Positions 50,501-63,200 of a stretch of 64,000 nucleotides of DNA are shown piece by piece; within the stretch, counting starts at the first letter, position 1; each line of letters opens with the position of its first letter. A model generated the notes under the pieces. The model saw nothing but the letters and a program-made list of their open reading frames with translations, was not told the DNA's origin and did no database searches. The position numbers were made by a program, and so were the translations under genes. This DNA comes from Mucidula mucida (taxonomy: Eukaryota; Basidiomycota; Agaricomycetes; Agaricales; Physalacriaceae), in assembly GCA_015501055.1 (NCBI GenBank), contig JADNYV010000103.1, positions 1 to 64,000 on the forward strand. Reading direction: 5' to 3'.

Positions 50501-51668
50501 GAACGTAGATCTTGGCGAAAGTGGGTCCTAGATTCAAAGACATTGATCGACGGTTGCGAGCCTTCAATGAGTTGGTAGGGGAAGATTTGGGCGGTGTCAC
50601 CAGCTCATGAAAAGATGGCGTCGTGGATGATGGCTCCTCCTCTGGTGTCGCGAAATCAGCGTCCGCTATGAGCGCACTGAGCCGCTTGTTTACGGGTACA
50701 ATGGTATGAATGGACTGCAAAGACTCCGCCATCGAAACTGGACGAGATGCGCGTGTTCCAGCGGTGACCCCGGGTCGTATAGTATGATGGCTCATAGTGG
50801 AGTCGCTCTTGCGCCAGGCCTCCTTCTGTTCACCCTTCTCCCGGTCTGAGCTGTCCGGTTTGTGCATGCTCGTCTTCTCCTGTTCCTTATCCTGGTCTCC
50901 CAGCCGCATGTAATTGAGCGCAGAGGATATACCTGGACTGACGGCAATGATTGAAGCTCTTGGATCCGGCCTCGGGATGTGGAGAGGGGATGGCGGGGAT
51001 GGAACCTTGGCGGCCTGCATTGCAACGGGTTTTGGCGGTGGCGGTGGTGGTGTACGCGGGGGTGTATGTGATGGTTGTGCGGGTGACCTCTGCTCCGATG
51101 ACTTTCTAGCGCCATGGAATACTTGTTGTGCCAACTGCAAGGTCATCTTAGTTCCTTTTCCCCATATATGATCGTGACGCTTCACCTCTCTCGACGTCGA
51201 CGCTGCAGAAACAGGGGTAACGAGTTCCGAGTCCGTGTAGTAGTCCTTTCCTTGGGCAGAGAACAGTTTGGAAGCGTCCTCGGACTTATTCTTCCGTCGA
51301 CCGCCAAATGCACGTTTCAGCTTCATCCCCGTCGCAGTGGCTACCGCAATTCCCTTGTGCAGCTGCGACGGCGGGGTTGTAGGGCTCGCGGGCGGCGGGG
51401 CCCCGCTGAAATTCTGGCCCATCACGGCAAGAGATGATGAGCGTGGACGGGAGGGAGTCAGAGCCAGGTTGCGGACATGAGGATGGGTTGGTGGAGGCGC
51501 CGAATGATCCGGAATATGAATCTCAGACTGACTGGAGTCCTGAGAAGGCATATGCGACGCTGCGGAGGACGAGAATGAGGAAGATAGAGAGGTAGAAGGT
51601 GAAGAGGATAGAGAGGAGCTATCAGGCCAGCCTGAATGCACAGGCCCATACTTTGACTCGGAAGGCAT
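47531..51668 (-). CDS. Large Rho GTPase-activating protein (one frame slip)
   Basis: The start at 51668 gives MPSESKYGPVHSGW; the frame is open to 51818. About 600 residues of Ser/Pro-rich, disordered sequence lead to a RhoGAP domain: VFGRDLKSV, then EEGLFR followed by VSGR after an intron (the arginine finger lies in GLFR), KLRADFDTGADFDM, DPHAVASVFKAFLRE, EPILTHALLPYF, LPPENKDLI and KMPLSNLLLVFCPSLNMNPP (conserved Asn). A long Ser-rich C-terminal tail follows. RhoGAPs switch off Rho/Cdc42-type GTPases at the cortex. In the tail the frame slips at the AAAA run 48400-48403 (plus strand); one extra A gives SSFSANPSLTHIPFVNDPY and continues to the stop at 47531. Confidence 0.88.
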
Positions 51669-52129
51669 CGATAGAGGGAGGGTTGGCGCCGTTGTAATGC
51701 GCCTCCAGAGGTAGATTAAGGTCGGGATGTATTCTGTTGATAAAAAAGTTAGAAAATGAACCAAAGTTGCTCTGCGGCCTCCAATGGCCCCAGTGCGACG
51801 GGTTACCAAGGACGACACTCACAGTAGGTATTCATGCAGCGATTGGCTTCGTCGTCGACCACGACCAACGAGTGTTCATGTGCTGAGTGGTGGCACGAAA
51901 GAAAGTGTGCCGTGCTTTGCGTGCCTAATTGGGATGACCATCCACATGTCTGAATTCTGATAGTCTGATCTCAGCTCTGGCCCTCTGAATACAATTTCTC
52001 AAATAGTTACAACTACTACAATTAATTATGTGTTGACAACCGCTGAATAGTCTGTTGTGATGAAATGATCCAAAGCCATCTAAAATCATGTTTGTCCATC
52101 ATATCGTCTCTGGGCTCCGTGCCCCAATC
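51669..52129. other. Intergenic region, RhoGAP promoter and carrier 3' end
   Basis: About 460 bp. The upstream part of the RhoGAP frame (51669-51818) could be coding if an earlier ATG is used. Otherwise no feature seen. Confidence 0.4.
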
Positions 52130-53502
52130 TTATGATGGGACTAAGAAATCTTTCACCTGAGAGAGAGCACATCAGCAGACCTCTATGCGCCCGAGCGAAA
52201 TACACATACCAACTCATATGTAAAGAACGATGTAGCGATGCTCGGCGCAACTTTCACTAGTCCACATGAGCGCCTCTATCTTAGTCGAGACCAGCATGGA
52301 ACACTTACATAGATTCGGCCAGAGGCCTCTATACAACCCCCGGATGCCTTCCTTACGAATGATGCCCCTCAACGCATCAAACGCACCTGTGTACTGGATA
52401 CCTAGCCCACTTGACTTCATACCCGTGACCTGCATCTTGCGACGCAAAACGTCAAAAGGATATGTCAAAGTCTGAGATATCGAACCTGGAAAAAGACAAT
52501 CAGCGTCAATCGCTGCAGTGACAGTGGCCGTCCGCACCCGCCAGAGCGCCACACGCGAGTTTCCGGGGAACACTGCTTTGACCAGGAGGCGTCAGGATAC
52601 CACGGAGTAGTTCGTACGCCGCGAAATTGATCCCAACATAGGGTGCGACACCAACAGCCGTGGCAATCAAACCCCGATACAGACCGCGAATCCCGCCTTC
52701 CTCGCGCATAATCTTCAAAGTCATGCCCCATATTGTCATTTCTGCAGCGGTGTAGTTGGACGTGCGCGCTGCTGTATGATAGCCAGCTCGGAGAGCTTCG
52801 GATGATGACAAGATAGGTTTGGTGTTCGGTTGTACGGAGACTGGTATAGATGCTGTCGCAATTGATAGTCGGGCGCGAACGAGGTCTAATGGGTATGTCG
52901 AGCAGACGGATGTGATTCCTGCCAGGGCACCACTGGCCAGTCGCTTTGGGGTATCGAGTTCTCGCGTACCCTGCTGGGTGAACCACTATGCACATGATAT
53001 CAGGACGCGCAATACAGAGGGGGGTTGAAACTCACCTTCTTCAGCTGCTCGTAGGTCGTAAACTGCACAGCACTAACAATAAGCAGGACAACTCGATCAA
53101 CTCGTGGAACACTCACCTATACGGTACGATGCGCAGACAGTTGATACCATTGCCGCGCATATAACCTCGGAAACCCTCTTCCTGCCACATACGAACGAGG
53201 CTGCGCCATACGCCTTTATACTGATGCGAGGATGATTGGGGTTGAACTTGCCTGCACGACGATGTTGTCACCTTTTGGACGCGATATCGTTATTCGAATA
53301 CACTCACTGTATGATCTTCAATCTCTCTAGGGGGCTCACTACAGTGCGCGATGCTGCACCAGCACATCCACCCGCTATTTTGGCAGTAAGCGGGTAGTCG
53401 CCGTTAGAGAAAACGAGGAGTACCGATGAAATACGATGCGACTTCGGGCGTAAAGAACTTGGTGAATGAAGCGGCTTCAGTGCTCTGTGCATTCGAGGTC
53501 AT
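52130..53502 (-). CDS. Mitochondrial carrier (SLC25) family protein
   Basis: The start at 53502 reads MTSNAQSTEAASFTKFF and joins VASYFIAGG across an intron. The three carrier signatures are present: SPLERLK, YPLDLVRAR and YPFDVLRRK, each on the first helix of its repeat, with GFRGYMRGNGINCLRIVP, GIRGLYRGLIATAVGVAPY and GIRGLYRGLWPNL after them. The C-terminal exons give VAPSIATSFFTYELV and VKDFLVPS; stop at 52130. The first repeat resembles the yeast YPR011C and animal SLC25A24/42 branch, which move adenine-nucleotide-type substrates across the inner mitochondrial membrane. The exact substrate cannot be told. Confidence 0.88.
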
Positions 53503-53781
53503 GATTGAAAAAGAAGTAAATGTGAGATGCAAAAGGCATGTAAATGATGGGTGTGTCGCTGGCTGTCAGGCCGCTTTAGAGGGCGGATGTGAGGAGTGCT
53601 ACACTCCAAAAAGGAAGTGAGCGATTTTCATTTTGGCAAACACGTGGTATGACACCATTATATCCGCATCGGACTCTTCTCGGACTCCGTCCGCAGTATG
53701 AACTGCTGGGTAGAAACGATATACTTTACAAGGTGCCCAGAAATAGCATACACAATACACATAGTGTACAGGTTAGCGCGA

Positions 53782-55363
53782 CTACACATCATGATACTGA
53801 GGAGGAGGAAGCTCTACAGAATGCTGCCATGACACAGAGGGCACTTCAGCGCTAGGCGGGCTGGTACCATTCGAGTAGTTCTATCAGAATCATAAGAATG
53901 TAGGCGTGCACTTGTAACCTTAAAACTACCCTTGATTTGAGACGTCTTGGAGAAATAAATGGCGCTCGGGAAACTTCACGTTGTCCAGTCGGGCTCTGTA
54001 CCGTATACGGAGTGTATCCGAGACTTGATCCACATATCTGCGTCGGCGAGTTCGAAGGTGTCTCGTTATGAGCTGATTTCCGTTGCCGTCGAATGTATAG
54101 GAAGAGTAAGGTGCCGAGAACTCCTACAACAACAACACCAACAGCGACTATGATACCGCCCAAGGTAGCTGGGGACAGCCTAACAGCGTGTTACAAAATG
54201 CTGTCGTTCAAATACAACTTAGCACCTACCTATTACCGGAATCCGAATTTCTGTATTGGAAGTTAAGATGGAAGGACACCAACTCATAGTGGCAAGACTC
54301 ACGCAGATTCACTTGGGGAAGGTCTGTAAACATTCGCGTAGTCAATAGCGAGTGCTGTCGAACCAGCTGAGTTCGAAAAGCTGGTTACTTTGAGGCTATG
54401 AGAGCCTGATGAAAGACCAACAGCATGATACAGTGGAACCTGAGGTCTAAACTTGACGTTGTTCGCTGAGAATAATGCCCCAGGGCCTCCATCGAGCTCG
54501 ACTTCATAGTTCCCATAGTCAGGTCCTATTGGTCCGAAGACTGAAACGCCTGTCCCCTGTATGAATGTTTTTATAAGTAGCGATTTGCGTCGACAACATA
54601 CATACCGAAAACGATAAATCGAAGAACGAGCTGGACTGACTTGACGCGCTGTACAAAGAGTTTACCCTTGATGCATTGAGCTACCAGAAGCACTCACTAT
54701 CCGGTCAGGCCCATGAAAAACCCTGAATGTTCTGTTTCGTTGTGCCATGCAGAAACCGGAGAATATGAGAATGCAGCTGCCGTGTCCTGCACGGTATCGA
54801 CAATTGGTCCGTCTTCGCCGTCAATAAATGTGTCCCATTCGACCTGGGGTCTTAAATCAGTGACATGAGGAAACCGTCGACAGCTCGACCCATCATTGCC
54901 ATACAATCATGTCGTGCAACAAAATCAATGTCGAAGAATTTGAGCTTGGGGTCTGCACTTCCAAGATTAATGACCGACACATTATGAAGACCAGGGTCCA
55001 AGGTGGCGGTGAAGAGGACCTCAGTTGATTCGAATGTCGATTCATTGGCTGTCCCAGACATGGGAGGAAAATCTTCTCCGTCTACAGTGACCTGGTAGTC
55101 TCCGTGGTTGCCTCGCTTGGCACCATATATTCTGACTGACGTGCCAATGAACGAGAACGACGCTGTAGATCCGTTGGTGTCTGACAGAGTGAAAGAATTG
55201 TCAGAGTATCTACTCTGCCGTCAGTACCAGTCCTGTAGTGGTTGAAATGAGCCCTACTTGTCGAAGCTCGGATCATCTTGCTTTTTCCAGGCCGCCAGGG
55301 AGGAACAGCACTATAAGATATCAAGGGAGAGTAGTCCTCGATGGAAGTGGTCATGGTGGGCAT
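53782..55363 (-). CDS. Membrane protein with two related ectodomains (one frame slip)
   Basis: The start at 55363 gives MPTMTTSIEDYSPLISYS. Two similar beta-sandwich-like modules follow: ASFSFIGTSVRIYGAKRG with YQVTVDGE, and later FFDLSFSGTGVSVFGPIGP with YEVELDGG. Each ends in a segment of the type LHNVSVINLGS or SHSLKVTSFSN. Then a membrane helix (GGIIVAVGVVVVGVLGTLLFLYI) with basic RRQRK, and a short tail ending LPPPQYHDV after a last intron. This layout is common in mushroom genomes; ligands are unknown. No N-terminal signal peptide is obvious, which is odd for an ectodomain protein. The frame slips at the T5 run 55282-55286, where one extra base gives PGKKQDDPSFDKYSDNSFTL. Confidence 0.7.
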
Positions 55364-56176
55364 AGCGCGGGCTCGTTTTTGAACAAGAGACCCGCACAGC
55401 AGATAGAGGCTGTCTCAAAGCGCAACTAGTACTGATAGTACGCAGACGACAGTTGGATGCTTTTTGGTTGTAGCGATGGCGGGAAGGGAGTATCATTAGG
55501 CAATGTTCATCAATGTACTGTCCAGTGTCAGAGATCAGCACAGGTTGGAAATGTGGTTATCATCACGGCGACAGAGCTATTCTTGAAGTGAAGCCAATGG
55601 ATTCTCGATTCGGCAAGCCATACAGTCATATCAGTGGTGATTGAGTTTCATTGCGTCTAGTAAGGACTCTCCATCCCATAGAAAAAAAAAGGAAAGACGA
55701 GACGCCAAAGCAGACGAGAACGCCGGATCGCAGCTGCAGACTAACTGCGTATTGGTATCGACTGCAGACGACGTTCAGAGGAAACCGCCGGCGTTCGGGC
55801 CGCTGAATGGGTTTTTAGGGTCTGATGACGTACGATGCGCATTTCAACTTTGATGTGTGGCACAGGAACTTCGCGCCTCTAGATCTCATGCTTACGGTGC
55901 ATTATTCTCGTATGGTTATGTGGACGCTCCAGAAACATGTATTTTGCCCATTGTACACTAACAGGGTGCCTTATGCCTTAATTAGGCATACCCAGTGTGG
56001 ACCGCCATTGTGTCCTTTGTTCTGCTGTGGCTCTGAGCTCTGGTGTTTATGCGATGTGGCTGGCACTCAACAATGGACGATACGCTCTCAAATATCTCAT
56101 AAATAGCTTGTCATCTTCTGTCGTCGTCTTGACCGACACTCAGAAATCTGCCCTTTGCTCTTCCGTTTGCTTGACC
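55364..56176. other. 0.8-kb divergent intergenic region with a near-palindrome
   Basis: At 55972-55990 lies TATGCCTTAATTAGGCATA, a 6-bp inverted repeat around an AT core, a possible binding site for a dimeric factor. Frames at 55641-55853 and 55825-56106 have no domain. A purine-rich run of A residues lies near 55680. Confidence 0.35.
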
Positions 56177-57144
56177 ATGCAGCGCATTCGCAACGCGTTT
56201 GGAGTTCAGAAAAAGTAATTAAACCGTCTTTGTCATTTAATTCTGCTGCTGACGCCATCCTCAAGGAACCAGGCCCTCGCGCCATAAAACACACCAAATC
56301 CATGCCTCTTCGCAACTATCCCATTTCTGGGCCTATTATGCTCCAGAATCAGAACGACTCGTATCTGGCTATGACTTATGACCCCTCAAAGCCTCAAGTT
56401 GCAACCAACCAGAAGAGCTACCAGCGGTTTGTTACTCATACCGCAGTCGGGGAGCAGACCGTGCCAAACGACATCTTGGATGATGATGATGACTATGGCG
56501 ATCTCATTGACATGTATGTCATTACCTACGCTTCTAATCCTGCCCCTCGAGTCTATACGGGAAATGGCGTAAATCAGCGATCCCCGTCTTCTGGCTCGGC
56601 AACACGAGGAAGGACGCCAGCCTTTCTTCTCAAGCATTCTAATGCTTCGACTCCAGCCATCGTCCACCGCCCCAAGAAGAAGGCGTCGATCAACGCTTTT
56701 GATTCGCACCCTTCTCCTCGTTCCAATCGCTTGAATTCGCCATCATCGACAAGTGTCAACGACAAGTCCCAGGAGGCCCGAAAGCGCCTCCATTCCCGCT
56801 TTTCGAAGCCCTTACCTCCGCCGCCAACACAGGAGAACAATATTCCTCACGTACCGAAGATTCCCGATGCATATCTGCCTGCCAATCGCGTGCCTCTGAA
56901 GGAGTCACCAAAGAATCGAGCGCAGGCACATATCCGTCCAGGACCAGTAGCTCACCAATGGGGTGGACAACAGCGAGGTCGCGTTCAGGCCTCCAATGTG
57001 GCGCATATCCACGCCCCAAATGATGGGCGTGGTGTATCAGGTGAAGTAGCTGCGATTGTGAAAGAGGTGGACGAATTTCTTGTTCGGGACACGAGGCTTG
57101 ACCCAGGCGCACGCACTCGAGATCATCGTCGACGCTATGAGTAG
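56177..57144 (+). CDS. Disordered basic protein of unknown function (one frame slip)
   Basis: An ATG at 56177 opens MQRIRNAFGVQKK and stops after 13 codons. One extra A in the A5 run 56210-56214 joins it to VIKPSLSFNSAADAILKEP and a 300-residue open frame to 57144. The first ATG in the long frame itself is 56302. The protein is rich in Pro, Ser, Arg and Asn, with an acidic DDDDDYGDLIDM patch and a proline stretch KPLPPPPTQ that could bind SH3 domains. The C-terminus EVAAIVKEVDEFLVRD looks helical. I do not recognise a family. A GTATGT inside DMYVITY could be an intron donor, so the middle is uncertain. Confidence 0.6.
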
Positions 57145-57901
57145 CATGGAGATGTATACTACCTTTTCCACCGATTAAATGTTATGCACTATGCTTGTTG
57201 AGATATTTATGCTTCCCTATTTTTACTATATCGCAATTTAAACTATACTTTGATAGCTCAGCCCCCTAATAAGAAACATCTCTTGAATGTAGGCTCCATT
57301 TTAGCGCTGGCCAAGTCCCATGCAACGTCTCCCAGGACTAAATCTTGGGTGACTGAGTAGGCGATATACAGTCATATACCACTCAACGGACAGCAAATCA
57401 AAAAGTCCAACTAGTAAATAGTGCCTAAACACCTTGTTTAGTACACAATAAATGTTGATATATACTCAATGAACATCTCATCTAATACTTGTATGACACC
57501 GAGACAATAGAGCTGAGCAAACGGCGATCATTTGACGCTTATCGGCGTACGGACAGGTCACACTACGCTGATTATCCTTTTTAAGATGCTGATTGGCCTT
57601 TTGGGCATTTATCAGTCGTGTCGTGCTGTGACGCGTTTTGACCACATCTTCTGCGTTTTCTTACACAGCGTTTTTGTGCGATGAGTGTAAGATGTATTTT
57701 CATTACATTAGAGATGGTCCGAAGGAAAATGGCTATGTGGAATGGTGCGGGTGGTTTGTCCGTTGAGTGGTGGTGTTGAGTGGTAGATGACTGTACGTTG
57801 CGCCGGGAGATAGTGTAAATCCAGGTAACGAATGTGATTCCAAGAGCATTAAACTAGTTGTAATCGTTCAGAAGTAAAGATGTGGTATCAAAATGTCTGT
57901 T
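57145..57901. other. Convergent 3' region, no supported gene
   Basis: About 0.75 kb of AT-rich sequence between the stop codons of the disordered-protein gene and the hydrolase gene. No ORF or RNA recognised. Confidence 0.4.
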
Positions 57902-59569
57902 TCAGTGCAGTAAGAGTGCACTAGTGATGAGTACAAGCATCGCCATAGTCTGGGGGAACAAGTTGATTGCTGAGCCATTGGCAGCCTCTGCATCATAGTT
58001 TGGTTCGCCGCTTGTAGCGTACACCACGTTTGTGCCATTGTAGTCGTACCGGAACAACTAGAAATCGCAGATCAATAGAGTGACTTCGGTGAATGTTTGC
58101 TAAATTCACCTTGTCTCCACCAGCAGCGCTGTTCATCATTTCCACGTTGTCATGAGAGGCACCTTCGACGAAGTCGACGGTGGTATGATTGGGCATACCA
58201 TTACTCATCCCATCAAGCATCGCGACAAAGTTTTGGCCACGTTCCAAATGAGTCATTCCCTGGGTCTAAGCAAGACGATAGTCAGGTAAGGAACCGTTTG
58301 AACCGACCAGCTATCCGGACTCACCTGAGCTTGGCATCGAGTGTCCCCAGCTCCTTCATCGGCCTGAGAAAGGGTCAGCGAGAGTAAACAAAGTTCTACG
58401 AAATTTGCCCTACCAAACCCCAAGCGTAGTGAGCGTTACGTTGTCGGTATCGGGAAACAAGGCCCTCGCGACCCTTCTTTCGAGCATCCTTTGTGGCGTA
58501 TGCAGGGAAGCCATCGGCTAAACCGTACTTGAACGTGTCGAAGCCTTCGCAAGTTTCGTTCGCCAGAGGACGGTCCTCCGTTAACCACAAAATGGATCCG
58601 GGATTGGCTGTGCGAAGGTGAGTACGGGCGCAAAGGATAACACGGTGGCCTACCAATCCAGTAATGTAGCCTCTCGTCGTTCTTGGTCGATTTTCGAAGA
58701 GCGAGATACCTCTGGGCCATCTGTGCTCCAGCTGAATGGCCGGCTATCATCACGACCTTTCAGAAAGTCAATATGAATCGTCAAGTAGATCTTAGTTAGA
58801 CCAACATTAAGGTTAGGGAACGTATCTGTGTCCATATAGTATGACACGAGAGAGTCAATGACATCATAGGCGCTGAAGTCCTTGATGCTGTCGGGTCCAA
58901 CGTTACTCGATCCTCTGACCCAAGTGGTGAGACCCCAAGTGAGCTGGTCACTCTTTGCAGCACCAGCATTCAAATCATTCTCGGCGAAGAAGCAAGGACC
59001 AAGAATTGAGACTTCCTCCCGCTTGATAGATGGGTCCGCCTCGGCCGCGACGTAGAGCGCGTTGTTCATCACATTCCAGTCTGTTTTTACAGTCAGCAAT
59101 GTTCGCAAGTTGAAGGTGGCGTTCAAAGGTCGTACAATACCAGCAGTCGCGCGGCTAACGAGGGATAGAAGCAGATGTTAGTCGCGTCGACATCGGCGAA
59201 TATTCGTAGCGCACCTTTCCAGGAAGGATAATAACTGCACGCTTCACCGCCGCAGGGTCCAGACCGCTTGATTGATATACGGGCTGTTACTGTTAACAAG
59301 AGGCTGACACTCTAAAATTGTGAATAACGAACAATTTTGGCATTGCGGTCTTTGTCGACCACCCAGTCGGGATAAGCTGTGGCATCTGGTATGTCGGGGA
59401 ATTCCGCCCAGCCCTCGTCGGTACTCCCAGCGACGGCAGGGTCAGGATTTGACTGGGCACGACGTACTGGGGTATCCGGAGTACGCGCGTGTCGGCGGTG
59501 AATACTGTCCAACGACGCAGTACAGTACGATATTAAGGAGAGGCAGAGAATGGGAAAGAAGAGCATCAT
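57902..59569 (-). CDS. Secreted alpha/beta-hydrolase-like protein, probably GPI-anchored
   Basis: Starts MMLFFPILCLSLISYCTAS, a clear signal peptide. A Pro/Arg-rich stretch follows, then the fold: VKRAVIILPGK (first strand), VSILGPCFFAENDLNAG, and the nucleophile elbow VVMIAGHSAGAQMAQRY (G-H-S-A-G) after an intron. A candidate catalytic His lies in GMTHLERGQ or in VEGASHDN. The C-terminus NGSAINLFPQTMAMLVLIT is a small-residue site followed by a hydrophobic tail, as in GPI-anchor signals. It is probably a cell-surface or wall-bound esterase-type hydrolase of unknown substrate. Introns join in frame; stop at 57902-57904. Confidence 0.78.
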
Positions 59570-60200
59570 AGTAACATAGAGAGGTGGAAGTCAAAGAACA
59601 AGCTGAGTAGAAGCTCGGCTCATATTCGCCACATGTTAAATTTTGATCTTGATGGACCCTGGAAAATGATTCCCCGGGAACAACACAAAGTCAGGGTATT
59701 TGTTCTGGTAAGTTTTCATACGGACATCCAACCGTGGAGCAAGCAGGGAGCAAGCGACCTAGACAACGTGGAGGGTCCTACTTTCCGAGCAGCTCACTAT
59801 CCAATTTTCCCGACTCTTTGCTGACGCCTGATTGTTGTCCTATGGTAAGCCTCTTGATACAAACATCTAGAACTTGGCGACAGTCACCCGAGTTACTGTG
59901 TTATGAACAAGGAAGCCAAGAAGCCCCACATTGCTCCGTACGGCATCCGTGTTCTCTTCGGCGTCCGCGGTTCAAGGCCGTCCAGAGTGAACATTGTACA
60001 CGTCGGATCTTCACCAAAATGCAACTACATATTGGAAAGCCTCCGCAGTCAAGTGAATTTTCAAATAATAATAAGTGGTACACATACTTACACACGGATC
60101 AACGACAGGACCCACAACTATTGCCTGTGTCGTTTTACACTACCTCTACGATCACTATAAGCTAGATTAGGCATTGGCGGGTGATTTCGCAAAATAAAAC
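59570..60200. other. Intergenic region between hydrolase promoter and UTP20 3' end
   Basis: About 0.6 kb. Frames at 59734-60165 and 59903-60160 on the plus strand have no domain. Nothing further seen. Confidence 0.4.
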
Positions 60201-63200
60201 TTACGCAAATGACTCGTTTTTCCGTTTACGGTTGTCCTTCTTCATCACATTCTTCTGGAGCTTCCGTTTAGCAGCAGCAGCGGGATTTGTCGCTACTTGA
60301 AGGGCGCGAAGCGTTTTCCTTTCTTGCCTCACACCAATCACTCCTTGCCGAACTTGATTGTAAATCGTGGAGAATGCTGTCACGCCGACCTTGGACTGGA
60401 TCAGGTCTTGAAGTTCGGTCGACACGGTCTTAAGCTCGTCTGAAGACCATCATGAGTCAGGTTTGGGACACATGCCTTGCCACTTACCCATTTGGGCATC
60501 CCGAATAGTGTCGTCTTCAAGAATCCGATATAGAGGCGAAAGGATATGAACAAGGTATCTTTCGACCTTTGAAGCTTCTAGATAGTTTGACATTGCGGCG
60601 AACCATCGCAGCACGGCCAACGGTTCATGTCCCCAACTCTTCTACAAAGATCGTGAGAAAAAGGACACGCGAATAACCAAATATTAACCTGCGATTGTCG
60701 ATGATTCCGTCGCGCAATGTGTGCCGAACGAACTTGATAAGACAACTTGGAAAATAACCAAGGCAAAGGATTATCTGGTGCTTGCCCTTCCTCTTCATCG
60801 TCTCCGTCTTCGTTTGCACGATCGCCATCCTCCATACCCAATTCGAGGGGTGGCGCACTGGCGAAACACTTGCCGAGGAAGAAGAGGTTTTTCACAATCT
60901 GGACGCTGAGAGCTTCATCTAGCTGAGGACTTCTGAGTTGCAAAGCTGACTTCCTCGCGACGTCCACCATGCCCGTCATGGACAAAGGATACAGGGCGCC
61001 TGCAGATTCGGGTTGGCCAAGGCCTATGATCGTGACAGAGGCGTATAATACGCCGAGCAGTCGACTAGCAGCGATTCGAACCCACGGATGAGGAAAAAGA
61101 AGGAGGGCTACGACGGATGCCCAGTGTATCGAATGCGGGTCTGTCAATAGGTCTGGAGTAACCTTGAGGACCTTTGATACGACAAGAAGAGAGTGATAAG
61201 GAGATTGCCAATCCATATCTACATCCATAGAATCATCTCCTTCGGCTTTTTCAAGTTCTTGCGCTGCGACTTGTAATGCTTGATTTGCATCTCCAAGGAT
61301 AACTGTCGTATGATCCGCGCATCCACTGTCCAGAGCATCAATGAAGATCCCATAGAGTTGTAATGAAACCTGAGAAAGCCGGAGACGTTCGGTTTGGGAG
61401 GCCCAACTATGCAAGTGCGACGCAATCGCTGAACGTCGTTCTTCATCCAGTCGCGACAAAAGAGATTGAATGAGTTGTGACGCAATGTCGACGCATTTGG
61501 AGGAATCATCGTTGGCGATAACCATGACCAACGAAACGAATAAGAGATCGGCGTATTCCTGAACTAGGTTGGATTGGAATTTCGTGATGACGGCACCCAG
61601 CAGCTCCATGACGGATTTCCTCCCACTCTCGTAGACATAGGACAGATTTGTAGCCAAGAAGGACATCTGGTGCCGAAGACGTCCCTTGCCCTGTGGATAG
61701 TCTAACAAAAATTGAAGAAGGAGTCCTCGACATAACTCCTGCACTTGCGCAGGGTGATTGGTCACCATAATTTCGGAAACCTTCTCCATTATGTCGTATA
61801 TTTCCACCACGACGAATTTTCGGGAGACGATAGCGCGAAGCATGGCGAAAACTGTTGCCTGGCGGGCAGGTTCTTCAAGATCTGGGGAAATGAGTTGCAG
61901 CAGGAAGACGAGATCTTTCTCCTTGATATCTACGGGCGGACCATCTCGTAGAATGACGGCCAATGCCTTCAAAGCCGCTTGTGCAAGTTCCGATTCCGCA
62001 CTCCCAGTGGACTTGATTATGTCGAGCGTTTGTCGAACGAGAACCGGAAGGGATTTACCCCACGATCGCAATGGACATTTCACCAGGACCGATATACACT
62101 TCAAGCTCATGATGAGGACTGGGGCATTACTGGAATACAGCGAGTTGCCAACAGCTACAAGCATGGACTCCAATCGAGGGACGATGCCGGATTCATGAAA
62201 GTCAAATCGATTCCGGCGCAAGGCAGTCTGGAAAAGATCAAGCCCAAGGACAATGAAGCTGCAAACAATGCTTAGACACGAAGAAGCTGGAGACACTGGC
62301 ACATACCGAAATGAATTGTTAGCATAGTGATCATTAACGCCTGTTTCTTCGCGCTTCACCCGGACAATAGCGTCATCCTTCTTCGCTTTGGATTTGCGAC
62401 GGAACGGCGCCTCTTTGAGGAACTTCGAGTTTTGACTGATGAGGGCATGACACACGGACAGTATCTGTTCGGGTACAAGGTGTTGATTCAGGTTGAGACC
62501 CGACGAAATCCGCTTCAATGTCTCGTCAACTAAGCCTAGGACCTTAGAGCTCGATGTCTCGTGCAACATAGAGCGTAAAGGCACAAGAAGAGCGCTGAGA
62601 TACGGTGGTGTGATATGTTTCGCCATGATCGCAAAAGAATCGAAGCCTTTCGATGAGGAGCCACGAACCTCGCGCATTTTGGTCTTAAAATCCTCCGACT
62701 GGACATCCTTGCCCGATTCTCCAAATATGACCTCTGCAGCTATATGGGCGACATCGGCGACACAGCTGTCTAGGGTGTGGAAGACCGATGCATGCTCAGG
62801 CGAGGTGACATGGGTCAATAGGGCGTGCGTCGTGTATGCGAGAATGTGAAGATGCGGTCCACGTAACAGTGCACCGCGAAGCTCTTTGATCATTAGATGC
62901 AGGTAAGACGGCCCAAGTGCGATTGCAATCTGCACCAAGGTCTCGCGTGTAAGGTCTCTAGTCTCTTGAGACCGACTGCGAAGAATTTGGCTCGTAACCG
63001 TAAGAAGTCTGGTGACTTGAGACTCTCGGGTCGACGGGGGCAAGTGCTTGGCCACCGCAACGATCCCGACGGCGACAGGAATGCGAGTAGTGTCCTCTGT
63101 GGTAGAATCGCGAGATTCGATGAACTTGAGTAGATCGGGTAACAAGCGATTGTTGACCGCATTTGCTACGCGGGAATCGACAGACGAGGGTACCACACCG

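Noticed and set aside
56155..56301. Taking the first in-frame ATG (56302) as the start of the disordered protein
   Set aside because: The upstream ATG at 56177 with a single missing A gives a continuous, family-like N-terminus, which fits the error pattern elsewhere in the window.
61071..61092. tRNA B-box-like sequence (GGTTCGAATC on the minus strand)
   Set aside because: It lies inside the conserved UTP20 coding frame and no matching A box or cloverleaf was seen around it.
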